NCBI GenBank assembly: GCA_023055505.1
Contig: JALIRH010000007.1
Coordinates: forward strand, 15,916,273-15,980,272
Source: Callipepla californica brunnescens
Taxonomy: Eukaryota > Chordata > Aves > Galliformes > Odontophoridae
Length of the DNA: 64,000 nt
Direction: 5' to 3'
Each line of letters starts with the position of its first letter. Positions within the stretch are counted from its first letter, which is position 1. The notes under the pieces were generated by a model. That model was not told where the DNA came from and made no database searches. It was given only the letters and a program-made list of their open reading frames with translations. Of this stretch, positions 35,815 to 47,828 are shown piece by piece. The translations under genes and the position numbers were made by a program.

Positions 35815-37239
35815 GAGAGGGAAATGTGAAGATAAATCAGCATCATCATACATATTCACTAAGAAAGTTGAAGAATGTGGGAAATGGATCTAGATCATAA
35901 TTTCCTTTAAAAAAAAATGGAACAGATTAAACCAGGAGACGGACAAAGGTGCATTCCAGTACTTAACTGCATGATAACTGAGCCAGGTGGTACTAGGATG
36001 GATTCTCATCATTCAGATCCTCCTTTGATTTCACTTTGCCCTAAGTTCCAACTGACAGAACATCTCAGAAAAATTTTGACGAGATGATACAATTTTACAA
36101 AAGTCTTTTTTTTTTTTCCTTGAAAATACCACTTCATAAAAATATTTAGTGAATAGGTTCAGGTTCTAGCAGGATTTAAAGTGTTGCATGTTCTTACAGG
36201 CATAATATATAAAGCCCAGATAACTGTATTATTTGAGTAATTACTGTTTGTTTATTTGACATTGTAAAGCAAAGAAAACACTCATTTTAACAGAAAATTA
36301 TTGGGCTTGCTACCTGTTTTTTGTGACCTCTTTCTTTCCAGTAAATCCCGTTCATGGTCAGAGACTAAATACCAGAGTATATGTATCACAATTTTGCCTT
36401 TCTGGGGTAACATGGTGATACTATTTCATTTACATTCTAAATTAGATTCTGTTGGAAGTCATAAATGATAAAAAAAGGTGGGAGTTCTTGAATTTAGGAG
36501 TGCCATCAGCAAGCAAAAAAAGTGAATTCACCTGCTATATACAAAAACAAATTATATTCTTTCACTGGAATTCAACTGAAAGTATCACTATTCAGTATTT
36601 CTGAGTATGCTTCTGAGTGTTTCCTTTTAAATATTGTCTTCTAAGAACACACAACCACTATTTCTCAGTTAAAGATTTCCAAGAAATGTACGTTAGTAAG
36701 TTTTGCCTGTTTATCATTTAGTTGAAAGAGAATTCATTTTGTTTCAAAACTTCTGACATGTCTCAAAAAATCAATCTCAATAAAAGTCAAGGAACATGGA
36801 GACAGAGGTTATTTGTCTGTGATCAATTTTTATGTGACAAAACAGTGAAACTGTGAGAAATGAATTTCCTTAGTAATGCAAGTCATTCTGTAATACAGAA
36901 TAATGTTTACATATTCAGGGTCTGTATGAAAGAAATCATTATTTTTAGTGAAAGAAAGAGTGACAATTATTGCTTTTCGCTCACAACATTACAATACATA
37001 TGCTTCATTTTTTATTGTCCTTTTACATACAGTTTTTTTTTTTCCTGAGGACCTGCCTAATTGTTAAGTTGATTTGCAGCACTCAAATCTTTTCAGTTTG
37101 AATTACTTAAACTTGGGAAATTATAAGGTAAAAAGAAAATATTATCTTTCCCTTGGTGCATTTTTATTTTATTTTATTGTTGTTCTCTGTATTTCAGCAT
37201 TTGATACTCTGCCAGTTTTAGATCAGAACTGATAGATAT
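35815..37239. other. Unique AT-rich stretch
   Basis: No gene or repeat is recognised. Confidence 0.5.
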
Positions 37240-37690
37240 TTATAATTATAGAATGATATAATTTCCTGAATTGGAAAGGACACACAAGGACCATGGAGTC
37301 CAGCTCCTGTCTCCACCCAGGACCAACCAAAATTCAAACTCTATATCTGACAATGTTTGAATGCTCTTAGATGTCAGCCACTTGGGGCTGACACCACCGC
37401 CCTGGGCAGCCTATTCCAGTGTCCAACCACTCTCTGCTGAAGAATCTTTTTGTAACACCACATCTGACCCTCCCCAGAAGCAGTTCCATGCCATTCCCTC
37501 GGGGCCCGATGTTGTGGCCAGAGAGCAGAGCTCAGTGCTGCCCCTCTACTCTGCTCCCTGTATGTAGTTGCAGCAGTCGTGAGGCCTCTCCTCATTCTCC
37601 TCTTTCCTAGGGGAAACAAGCCAAGGGATGTCAGCTGCTCCTCATACATCCAGACCTTTAAACTCTTCCTCACCTTTGTAGCCCTCTATA
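37240..37690 (-). mobile_element. CR1 3'-end fragment, divergent subfamily
   Basis: Minus-strand CR1 end. The left edge has a decayed tail (TATAGAATGATATAATTTCC), then GAATTGGAAAGGACAC, the CACCGCCCTGGGCAGCCTAT block and the TTCCATGCCATTCCCTCGGG block, ending in ORF2 C-terminus sequence near 37690. The minus-strand frame 37374-37673 covers the C-terminal coding end (QLTSLGLFPLGKRRM near its start). The GC-rich centre marks a different CR1 subfamily from the 20446-type copies. Confidence 0.85.
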
Positions 37691-39128
37691 AAAGGCTGCC
37701 TTATTGTTTTATGTCCTACTTATGTTGTGCCACTCAGGACTGCACAAAATGCTGTGTCAGGCCGGAACAGAACAGCACCTGGAGCACATCCTCCTCCTCC
37801 TCTTCCTACTTCAGTGACCTTGATCTTTAGGAATCTCTTTCTCACTTCCCTTTCTCATGTGCTGCTGTGCAGCATTCTTTCCCTTCCTTAAATATGCTCT
37901 CACAAAGGTTCTTATCACTGACTAGGCTTTGACCAGCCACTGGAACTTGTTAATTTATTTGTAGTACCATCTATACCAAATCCTTGGAGCATAAACCCAG
38001 TGTATTTCCACAATTCTAATCTTTCTTACCTTGAAGTTTTCTCTTTACTACTATATGATGTAGGAAGGACAAGTACAGCATTCCAAGTAATGGAAAATCA
38101 GTGTTACAATAGTCCCAGTGTGTTTTTACTGATTTTACTATTGTGTTCTGATAATAAATTGTTTATTTAATAATCTATTACAAAACACTAAAAATATTAA
38201 AAGCAGATTTACAGGTTTGAGTGGAGATACCAGCTTATCTAATATTATAAGCAGTAACCCCACCAGATTTCATTACTGACCTTTCTTATAATATTTCAAG
38301 TACATAGTTCAACTTTTCTCACTTCCAATACAGTTATAAGAGTAGCAGATAAATCATAATCTTCTGTTGCAGCCTTTTGTGATATTTATTGTGCTGAGAT
38401 TTCTGTTAAACTTTATTTTTGGTCAGAATGCTGCCATCACACAAAAGGTCACGTTCATATCTAACAGAAGAATTTGACTGCAAGAACAGTAGTACTTGAA
38501 AAAGAAGTTTAGTTTCCTGTTGTTGGTGTCCCAAATAACAACTATATTTCTTTTTGTCATTTCATTACTCAGACTTTTGTTATCAAAACTTTATAACTCT
38601 CTGGAGAGAGTTCACTGTAGGCAGACAGAATTTACTTTCTCTAACAGAAGCATAGATTTACAAACTCCTTACATTTTTTCATGATGTAAGACATACTTAG
38701 CATTATTCTTTTTTTTTCCAGAGATAACTTTCTATTTTCTGTCCCTTTTTTCCATTAGTAATTTAATGCTTCTGATGGGCTATGTGACCTTTACTGTCAG
38801 AGTTGTATTAGAGCTACTATATCAAGACATATATCTAAAATCAATGTCTCTTCACAATTCCATTTATGTTATAATACTTTTCTCATCTTTCTATCACACT
38901 TATCCCACTTGTCTCTTTGTTGGTCTCAGCTGTTAACTTCTTATATATCCTGCTGCGTACTCTTTGAAATCTAGGTATCTTTGAAAATGTAACCTCAGTC
39001 GTGTCTTCAGGATGCATGACCCAGAACTTAGAAATTGTATTCAAATGTTATTAAGTCTACTTTTCTACTGGATAACTGAAGTTTTGTAGAACAAGCATTT
39101 TATATATGTCTGTCTGTACACAAGTGTA
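37691..39128. other. Unique AT-rich stretch
   Basis: No gene or repeat is recognised. Confidence 0.5.
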
Positions 39129-39662
39129 TTGGTCACTCCAAAAGTAATGCCTCCCATTTATTTCCATGGAAGTTGAAACAGATACAAAGATACCTGTAAC
39201 ACTGTTTGCTAGAGCAAACACTAAGCTACAAAGCATAGCATTTTAACACATCTGCCACCATTTTCATCTGCAGTGAACAACTGCCTACATGCTACAAATT
39301 GTAAAAATCTGTGTCAGAAAATGTAACACACTGTTATCACCACTGCTGAAACACACCACTGACTACCTCATTGTGCTCACATCCACTCTTTGATCTCCAT
39401 AAATATTCAGCATTTGTCAGCCATTTTTGGTTGCCATTTCTTCTGCTCAGAGGAATTCAGTTCCATACCTTTGCTTCATACACATTTCCATGTCAGACAC
39501 TGTTTTGTCAGACTTCCCCCCTGCTACCATCTGTCATACAGCAACAAAGTTGAATGGAATACTGGCAGGAATGTTAAACTTCTATCATAATACCACCATC
39601 TGCCTCTGATGCTGTGGGCCAACATAATAAAATAGGAGGCATTACTTTCAGTGCAGTCATCA
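39129..39662 (-). mobile_element. Internally deleted mariner, copy 2
   Basis: The left terminal repeat TTGGTCACTCCAAAAGTAAT is preceded by TA at 39127-39128, the mariner target dinucleotide. The right end is the approximate inverted complement (GGAGGCATTACTTTCAGTGC). The minus strand keeps the transposase N-terminal block (MKQRYGTEFL followed by a stop at about 39448) and a decayed C-terminal block. The catalytic middle is absent, with the junction at the same place as in the copy at 14118-14640. The terminal repeats are better preserved than in copy 1. Non-autonomous. Confidence 0.85.
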
Positions 39663-40441
39663 TGCATATATGTATATATACATTCACTGTTTTGTCTCAT
39701 CTTCTTCATACTCCTCCTAGGGCCTTCAATTAATTACAGTAAAACTCCTTGTAGTAAAAGTAGCAAAGTATCAAGAAACAATGTGATTTCAAGGAGTGAA
39801 AGGAAAATCAGAACTAAACCAGGAATTAGTAGTGCAGGAATGTTAGAATGACAGGGGAGAAATGTCAGCACAGCCTGATAAAAATGTAGCCCACGTGCAG
39901 TTTTCATTTATGCACTCCCTGTTTCTCACTAGGCTTTATGTTCCTAAAATAAATAGTAAGGTTTGGTAGACTTCAGCAAAGAACAAGTGTATGCATACGT
40001 AGTAAAACAGCACATAGACCATTACACATACACAAACTGACTCATCATTAGTCTATCAGGCTGTTGTACAACGTGATTCATTCATAAAGTTCAATTCCAT
40101 TAAAATATTAAGGACTGACTTTATGCATCTCAAAAGCTATTTCAGTCCCCGAAACTGTCTCATATTCAGCTTGGTAATACAGGACTGCTGAAAGATAGTG
40201 TATCTTTCTCTTTAAATGGGAAACTCTTTCCCATACACCAATTTCCTCGAGGTAAGAGATCTAATTGAAATAAACCCATTATTTTCTTAGTCTCAGTAAG
40301 GAATTCACACTTGTTACAGAAGTCTGAAGTGCTGTCAGAAAAATCTAAATTCTCTGTTTAAGTACACTGAAGCCTGAAATTGAAGTTTAAAGGGAAAATT
40401 GCACTCGTGTCATCTAGAAGTGCTTGACCACAAGTTGACTT

Positions 40442-40457
40442 GGGGGGGTGGGGGGTG
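40442..40457. repeat. G-rich run
   Basis: G7-T-G6-T-GG in an otherwise AT-rich region. It is a possible G-quadruplex on the plus strand, with short loops drawn from the long G runs. Confidence 0.8.
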
Positions 40458-40732
40458 GCTGTCATGTCATTGTATATATTTCATGTTAAAATGCAACCTA
40501 TAAACATACAGAATATTTATCTCTTGAATCCTTTTAAACAATTCTGTCCCAATAAATTCTCAGTATATTTCTGAAATAAATAATGTTGTTTTTGACTTCT
40601 TTTCTGAAAGATTCCTTCTATGAGCACTGATAGAACCCAAATCTAGTATTTTGATCCATATTAGCACCTCTTGGGTCAGCATTTATATCTAATCCATCTA
40701 TCCAGAATTTCACAGTACCACCAAGTATCCAA

Positions 40733-40792
40733 GATACAGATAAACCAGCCTATGACACTTGTGATACAGATAAACCAGACTATGACACTTGT
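40733..40792. repeat. 30-bp tandem duplication
   Basis: Two adjacent 30-base units beginning GATACAGATAAACCAG and ending TATGACACTTGT, differing at one base (C versus A). The high identity implies a recent duplication. Confidence 0.95.
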
Positions 40793-42077
40793 TTACTAAG
40801 GAATATGACAAATTGATTTTAGTATCAAATAATAAATGGCCAAGGGTTTATATTGTATATGAGACTGAAAATGTCATTTGATATTCTAAAAAATAGTTAC
40901 AATTAGTGTGACAATATCAAGAAAAGAGTCATAGGTGTTTGAGAAAATGCTCTAAACTGCAAGGTGAAATTGATTTCAATAAAGCTGTACATTTCAGTAA
41001 CAGGTTATTGACTCATGCACTGCTAAAACTTTCAGTTTGCAATAATAAGTGACCCTAAGATGAGTTTGAGTATTATTCTCTATGAGCAAATCTATCTATT
41101 TATAGTAGAAAGTATGCTTGGAAAGCATTTTTACAGCCAAAGAAAACATTAACTCTGGAATGTTCCTGAGATTCCCTGGAATGTCACTATATATTTCATT
41201 CTTTTTTCCTTCCTTCATTTTTTTTTTTTTTCCTCCAGAGTGAACAGAATAAATTTTGTAAGTTAAATTTTATTCCCAGGGATGTAACTCAATTAAGTAA
41301 GATGCAATTTCATCTACTGATTTTGCTCCCCGTTATCTCAATCCTGCCCTGTCAAATGCTGTATTCTTTCAGAAGCAGTCATGTTATTTGAAAGTTCATT
41401 TGTGATCTTTCAGGAAAACTACTAGTACTGGAGTGAGTAGCAATTGAGGTCAAGAATTATGCCTATCATGAATAACAGATATCTAGCAATGATCTATGAT
41501 CTAACAATTACTCACTTCAAAGTAACTATGATGTACAAAGTTAAACCCATATCTCAGATAACACTGGATCATTTGGGTAGTTGTTTGTTTTCATTTTTTA
41601 TTTTTATTTTTTAAGAGAAAAAATTCTTCACATGCCTTCTTGGTAAAATCAGTATGATCTTACTATCTGAGTATGACTAGAAAGTGAACAGCTGCAATAT
41701 CCTATAGTCTTTGCAGTATCACTGAAATGTCACGGTTTTCAAAAGGTGCAGATTTCAAAAGAAAACCATTATTTCCTGTTTCACTGATAAATTCACACTA
41801 AGTATTCTAAATGTATCTGACAACTACAATGTTTTATTTTTATAACAAAGAAACATATCATAAATAGGTAATGTAATGCACAACAATGCCTGCTTTTGTG
41901 CTCTTAATTTCTTCCTCGGATCTTAGGATTCATGCCTTCAGTGACTTAATCCCAGATGACACCCTCACAGCATCTCACTAATTCATCTCAGCTGTGGGAC
42001 AGAAAGAAAATAGAAGGGAAGTGAGAAAACTCGAAGATTGAGCTGTTTTATAGAAAAAAAATAAAATGCATAGATGT

Positions 42078-42607
42078 TGTGCTGTTGTGGTTAAACCAGC
42101 AAGCAGCTGAATAACATACAGTCTTGCACTAACTTCCCCTCCTCCCAGAGGGTAGAAGAGAAAATAAAAGAAGTAGAACTCATAGGTCAAGATAAAAAGC
42201 TATTTACTAAATCAAGGAAGAAAAATATGAGTGATGATAACATTTTACATACCAGTAATATATTTACAAAACAAGTGATGCACAAAGCAATGGCTCACCA
42301 TCTTCCTACCTATGTCCAGCCAGTCCTTGAGCAGTGGCAGCCCCCTTGATCAGCTCCCCTCGGTTTTATAGTTTTTTTATGAGACATCATCTGCTGTGGA
42401 ATATCCCTTTGGCCAGTTTATGTTGGCTGGCGGAACAGTAAGAGAAGCTGAAAAGTGAAACGTGCTTGACTCTTTACAGCACTCTTCTGCAACAACTGAA
42501 ACACCAATATGTTATTAACTGTTTTGTTTCTTTTTTTCCTGAAGTCAAAACATAGTGTCATACCAGATACTATGAAGCTCTGTCCCACCTGAGACCAGAA
42601 TATGTGC
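42078..42607 (-). mobile_element. Solo ERV LTR (family A) with perfect 5-bp target duplication
   Basis: The LTR is 42083-42602, flanked by TGTGC at 42078-42082 and again at 42603-42607. The left edge TGTTGTGGTTAAACC and the right-hand block AACACCAATATGTTATTAAC are typical of a bird ERVL-type LTR read backwards. Read on the minus strand, a TATA-like TATAAAACC box is encoded at about 42362-42370, consistent with a minus-strand promoter. A 5-bp duplication fits ERVL-like integration. With no internal region, this is a solo LTR left by LTR-LTR recombination. The last base pair of the right edge is TA rather than CA, a point change. Confidence 0.85.
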
Positions 42608-44386
42608 CAACCATAGGAATCCATTTGTGAGACCGAGATACTAAGTCTTCCTCAGTCTCATGAGAATAGTTGTAAGTTTGGCTAGATGAAATTACGGGGG
42701 AATAAAAATATTAAGTAAAAAAGATAAGAACAAAATATAAAAGTTACCTTGAATTAACAATAGTTACAGTTTTGAAAGAAGGAACAGGGATGCTCTCTTG
42801 TTAGTCCAATTATCAAACTTTATTCACATGCAAATCCTGTTAACCTGGTTAGCTCTATCACAAGAGGAATGTGAAAGTACCACAGTGAACGGAGAAAGTG
42901 TAGTAGAACAGATTACTCTACAGTTTCAAGTGGGAAATACTAAACTATTTGATTGTCTCAACCTCCAGAGAGAAAGGCATCAGCAAGCTGGCACACTGAT
43001 GTTTTAATGATTCACAGTTTGCTGGCTACATTACAACTCGTTAATTTTTGAAGGCACTTTTAGAAGACCCTTTAAGTAAACAGCGTTTTTCAGATGCTTG
43101 AGAAAATCTTCTCCTTGGTTTTTTGTTTTTTTTTTTTTTTTTTTAATCATGTACGTAGCCTATAAATGTTTAATAAACAGGGGTCTACTGTCCAGAAATC
43201 TAGGTTAGCAATTCAAATAACTTCAAAATGAACTTAAGGAAGTAAGATCTCTTTGCAGTTCAGTCAGTGACCTTAACAGTTGTGGAAGATTGATTTCACT
43301 TACCATGAATTAATGGCATTTTTCTGCACTTTGCTTGTAGCTGTGGTCTCAGGGTGAGTGCATTGCAAAAGTCTAATTAAGGACTGCAAAAGTATTGACT
43401 AGATACAGGATAAGTACTTGCAACATCTCTGCTTACAAGTGGAAAATAACAGCCTGTCATTTTAGCTATTTGACAAACTAACTGACAACATCTGATGTTG
43501 ACAAACTGGTAGCATTTTCTATCTGAAGACCATAAACATGACTAACAAAGGAACGACCTATAGAGTTTTGATACTAAAGAATTATCACTCACCATATATA
43601 TATATAAATATTTTTATTACATGGCTCGTTCCAGCAATGTTTAATAAAAAAATAAACCCTGAAGACATCACAGAAATGTAGGCCAGCACCTCATGAAAAC
43701 AAAAACCATGTATGCCTAGTAATATACAGAAAATTAATCACTGGTAAAACTGTGGTCCACAGACATACTGCAGAAATGTGCACGGCAGATAAACTGTATT
43801 TTTGTAAGACTATAGTCCAGTAGAATCTTTGTAAAGTCCTATTAAGCTAATTATAATAAGTAAAACTGAAACAAGAAATATTGTGTAGACTCTGCTAATA
43901 TTGTAACTCCTCCAGTTCTGTTCCAACATGTTATGTTGTGTACAGCAAAAATACAACTTTTACTAAGAATTTTTAAGACTAAACTTATTTTGTGATCCAA
44001 ATAGGCTTTTTCTATAGCAAACACTGAAAAACCTATAGATTCACTCAATACTCTGATGTATTTTAATAGGTTATTGATGTTTGATGTTGATAATACTACA
44101 ACTACATTTTCTGCTTAGGCAGTTGATTTTCCTTCCTTTCTAGACTTGGTTGGTTATTTGAAATGTAGCACACATGAGCAAGAAACAGAAAATAACTCTA
44201 GAAATGAATACACTATTAATTCAGAATTTTGTGGTATCTTTTCTGGAGCAGCTAGTGCACAAATATAGGGGTTTTCAGTCATTTTCAAAATATTACAAAG
44301 CCTATTGAATTTCAATCACAAATAACCATTTTGTGACATACTTATTGATTTTAAGGACCTTAATCCTCCACAGCTACGTGGATCCT
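42608..44386. other. Unique AT-rich stretch between two LTRs
   Basis: No gag, pol or env motif is seen on the minus strand, so it is not the inside of a provirus. It holds poly(T) at 43126-43144 and a short AT repeat at 43593-43606. Confidence 0.5.
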
Positions 44387-44930
44387 TACTGTGGATTAAC
44401 CTGGCAGGCAGCAAATAACCACACAGCCATCTGCTCACTCCACTCCACGTGGAGTGAGGGAAAGAATTAGAAACCAAATAGAACACATAGGCTGAGATAA
44501 AAGCTACTTACTTAGATTTAATAAAAACAAAAATGTAAGGGTAAGGATATAAAGACGTATTTGCATTAAAACTACCACCGACCAACAACACTAAGCTAAC
44601 AACATACCAGCTGATGCTCCACTACCAATACAACACCTCACTACTAACTAACCACTAACTGCCACCCAACCAGGCCCTAAGAACAGCTTACACTTAGCCT
44701 TCTCCTCCATAGCTTTATGGTCTTCCATGTGATGTCACATAGCAAGGAATAATCCCTTGTCTAATTCAGACCAGCTGTCCTTACTCTATCCTCTCCTCGA
44801 TTTGCCATGGTGTCATAAATGTGGTGGCCTTTCCCTGCCAGGTGGCCCAGCCCTGGGCACAAATCATCACTTAACAACAAACAAAACATCTGTGTGCTAT
44901 TAACACCACTTCAGCTAGAACCAAAGGCCT
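44387..44930 (-). mobile_element. ERV LTR (family A), decayed
   Basis: Same family and orientation as 42083-42602: the left edge near CTGTGGATTAACCTGGCAGG, the ATGTGATGTCACATAGCAAG segment near 44729, the GACCAGCTGTCCTTACTC segment and the right block with CTGTGTGCTATTAACACC. The right end looks shortened by a deletion just before CAGCTAGAACC. Several runs of CTAAC/CCAAC occur in the centre (44570-44670). I see no target-site duplication. It is older or more damaged than the 42.1 kb copy. Confidence 0.72.
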
Positions 44931-47239
44931 TTGATTTAGTCTACTTTGGCCTTCTACAGTTCACTACAGATGTATATATAAGGTTGATATGCTCTGAAAG
45001 CATATGTCTTTATTTCTATAATTGATTACTACAACATTTAATAGCAAAACACATATATTAAAAACCTTTACTGGACAGAGTTTAAACATGTCTCATTTTA
45101 ATCATTTGATTAATCCTGATGGGTTTCTGTTACAGTACAGAATGATTAAAGACAGACAAAACTACTCTTTTCAGCAGCTTGTATGAATGTAAGGAGAAAC
45201 CACGATCAGGAACACTGCTCTGATGCTTCTCCTTTTTCTGTGTTGGTTTTATTTTGTTAAAGGTACTGACAAATGATTAAATATGAGCCTACCAGAGGAC
45301 AGAATTGCCCTGATCCCTCCAGAAAGTCTTAAATGTTATGCTTCCCTGTAGGTAAAATGGTGGCTGCCCTGGTTTTAATAATGACGTATTCAAGAGACAT
45401 ATGTGAGAAGTAGTATATTTTTCTCATATCTTCACATACTTCTTTTTCTCCAAAATTAATTAGCTCAGTAATGATCCAGTAGAAGTAAAAAAATCTTGAC
45501 ATTTTTTAGAAGCTGTGCTCTCTTCAGTATCAACATACACAGGATCTGAGATGTCTCTGACCTCTACCCTTTTTCCCCTACCACCCTCATAATTAGTCTA
45601 ACAAATAACAGAAAGAATCACTACAGAAAACTGTTGAAAAAGTCCGTATCACATTTGATAGATCTTAGACATGTTTTGCTGTATTAGATGCTATAATTAC
45701 CAACTCTGAAACTTATTACTGCAATGAAAGAGCTAATGAGAAGCTGTTGTTGAGCAGTGTACCTGACAGAGTGAATTGATGTACTTTGGGGCAAAATCCA
45801 AATAATTCTGAAAGAAATTGAAGTCTTCTCTGAATTTCATTGGGAAAATATTTGTGTGAAACTTGTTGAAAGACAAATAGTTTTAAAGTTTTCTGACAAC
45901 TGACGTCATTCTGCTGACATGCTATGAGTAGGTCAGCGAGTTGTATCTTGATGGAAGTAGTTTTTTACCTTGCAGTCCTCAGGTCTTATTTCTTCTGTTC
46001 ACTCACTGAAGGCTTATATTTTAATTACACACAAAAAAGACTTTTCAGTTTTAAAATACTAATCTACTGAAATTTGGCTTTATTCTACATTTGGTTTAGA
46101 ATATTTGGACAAATACATATTTCCTAAAAAATGTGAGATTGGATGATTGTTTTGCTTATAATTTCTGTGGCATTAGTAGACTCCCTGTAACCTGTTAGGA
46201 AAAAGAGTTTGCTATGAAGTACATTCAGTAAAATTGTTGTGAATTCTTGTTTTAAATAGGATATAAAGACAACAAAGAGCATAGGAGGAGCTGGGCAAAA
46301 GAAACATACAAAACAGGTAAGACAAAGTAAACAACACAGTATTTTTGTTTTCATCCAAGTTATTTTTACTCTGAAAGAACTGATGTATATGTTGGCACTG
46401 TACTCTAAAACAGCCAACATCTTCTTTACCTACATGCAATAAGCCCCCCAAAAAGTCTTCAGCTCATTTTCGTTCACAGAGCACAATCTGGAATCCATGT
46501 GGCTTATTCCAAATCAGTAAATTCTTATGTTTTAGTTTACATTTATTTAAAACCACATTACCAATCTTATATACATACTTAGTTATTACACTATTATTTA
46601 GAAACAAATAATATAGCAGGAACTCTTCTTTTTAAATTATGTATTTATTTCACCCCCCAACCTCCCCCCAAAAATCAACTCAAATTAATAATTAATCCAG
46701 CACAGAAAACATGGGCTCAGCCTTCAATTTTACTTTCATTTAATTCTCAGGACTACTCCCAGGGACACCCTGTTTATATTGCTCGTTGTGCAACACTAGA
46801 TTTAACACTTCAGTTTTGTTTCTGATTATGCATATTTGCCTTAACTGAAATTCAACCCTTTTTTTTTGGTGCCTCAATCTGTCCTGTCTTTGGCCTCATT
46901 TTTGAGAAGCTGCCACATACATTGTATTTGTAACGTCTAAAAGAATGAATTTATGAGGACAATACTTCTGCGGGGTGGATTCTGCAAGTACAACACTTTG
47001 TTACTCTAATGACGCCTTTGTCATCTAGGCCTAGAAATTTTTCCCTGAGATATGTCATACGTGTTACTGTTTGAAAACAAACAAAAAAAGAATGGCTTTT
47101 TACTCTCAGGTAGAAAATAGTTCACTTCTGAAGAAAATGACACTAGCCAGATTTATTCTTACATTCATATAATGAGTAGTTCAGGGCAGAGCAACATCTT
47201 AGGGCAAAGGAAACAGTTTCTTGATCTGAACAGAACACC
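44931..47239. other. Unique AT-rich stretch
   Basis: No gene or repeat is recognised. A complete palindromic CRE-like site TGACGTCA lies at 45901-45908. Confidence 0.5.
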
Positions 47240-47670
47240 ATTCTTAGAGTTAGATTTTGGGCTGTTTTCTCACCTGGTACTTGATCATTGGTTCAGCCCA
47301 TGACTTAGCAATCCCCATACAGTAGGACAATCCCTTTTCTTGCCCAACTGGTAGTGCTGGGCCTGATGCACCCCAATCATTTGGGTCCTGCTGACATACT
47401 GGGTCCTCTAGTCCCCTCAGAAGGGAACTACTTGTGAAACAACCCTCCACTTTTTCTTGACTGAGCGAGTAGTGATACAGGGACCAGACAGACTCTTCCT
47501 TGGCAATCCCTCCAACCTGGACAGACCTTCAACCACATTATCTTTTGTCTGTCCATCAAGATCCAGAGCTTCATTTCATTTGTATAAAAATACTTCAGAA
47601 GTGAGACAGGCAGAGAGGTGACTTGCCTTTCCCTGAGCAGAAACCTGTTTCCACTCACCTCTGAATCTTT
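47240..47670. other. Unclassified GC-richer block, left part
   Basis: GC content is visibly above the flanks. Two overlapping minus-strand frames (47250-47450 and 47428-47658) have more protein-like composition than most frames in the window, with a segment DWGASGPALPVGQEKGLSYC in the first. I do not recognise a domain. It is probably the left part of an old element or pseudogene that was split by the CR1 end at 47671. It could be retroviral internal sequence, but that is only a guess. Confidence 0.35.
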
Positions 47671-47828
47671 TGTTCAAGAAGCGTTTAGACTGTTCAAGAA
47701 GTGTTTAGATGAGGTGCTAAGGGATTTGATTTAGTAGCTTAGTGGGTAGGGATGGTGGTAGGAGGATGGTTGGACTAGATGTTCTTGTAGGTCCTTTCCA
47801 ACCTAATGTATCTATGAATCTATGAATC
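47671..47828 (+). mobile_element. CR1 3' end with internal 20-bp duplication
   Basis: Plus-strand CR1 3' UTR: GTTTAGATGAGGTGCTAAGG, the GGTTGGACTAGATGTTCTTG box, CCTTTCCAACC, and a tail of tandem TCTATGAA units. The left edge has a 20-base tandem duplication (TGTTCAAGAAGYGTTTAGAY at 47671-47690 and 47691-47710). Confidence 0.88.

Larger units (their letters stand above)
39663..42082. other. Unique AT-rich stretch
   Basis: No gene is recognised. It contains a 30-bp tandem duplication at 40733-40792 and a G-rich run at 40442-40457. Confidence 0.5.

Noticed and set aside
35583..35859. Minus-strand Glu/Gly/Arg/Lys-rich frames
   Set aside because: They are the antisense reading of the same microsatellite; no start context or domain.
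35440..35900. Plus-strand frames of 129 and 135 codons
   Set aside because: They run through poly(T), poly(G) and the pyrimidine tract and encode only Phe/Gly and Pro/Ser/Leu repeats; artefacts of low complexity.
42083..44930. A provirus bounded by two LTRs
   Set aside because: The left LTR has its own exact 5-bp duplication and the 1.8 kb between contains no retroviral gene motif.
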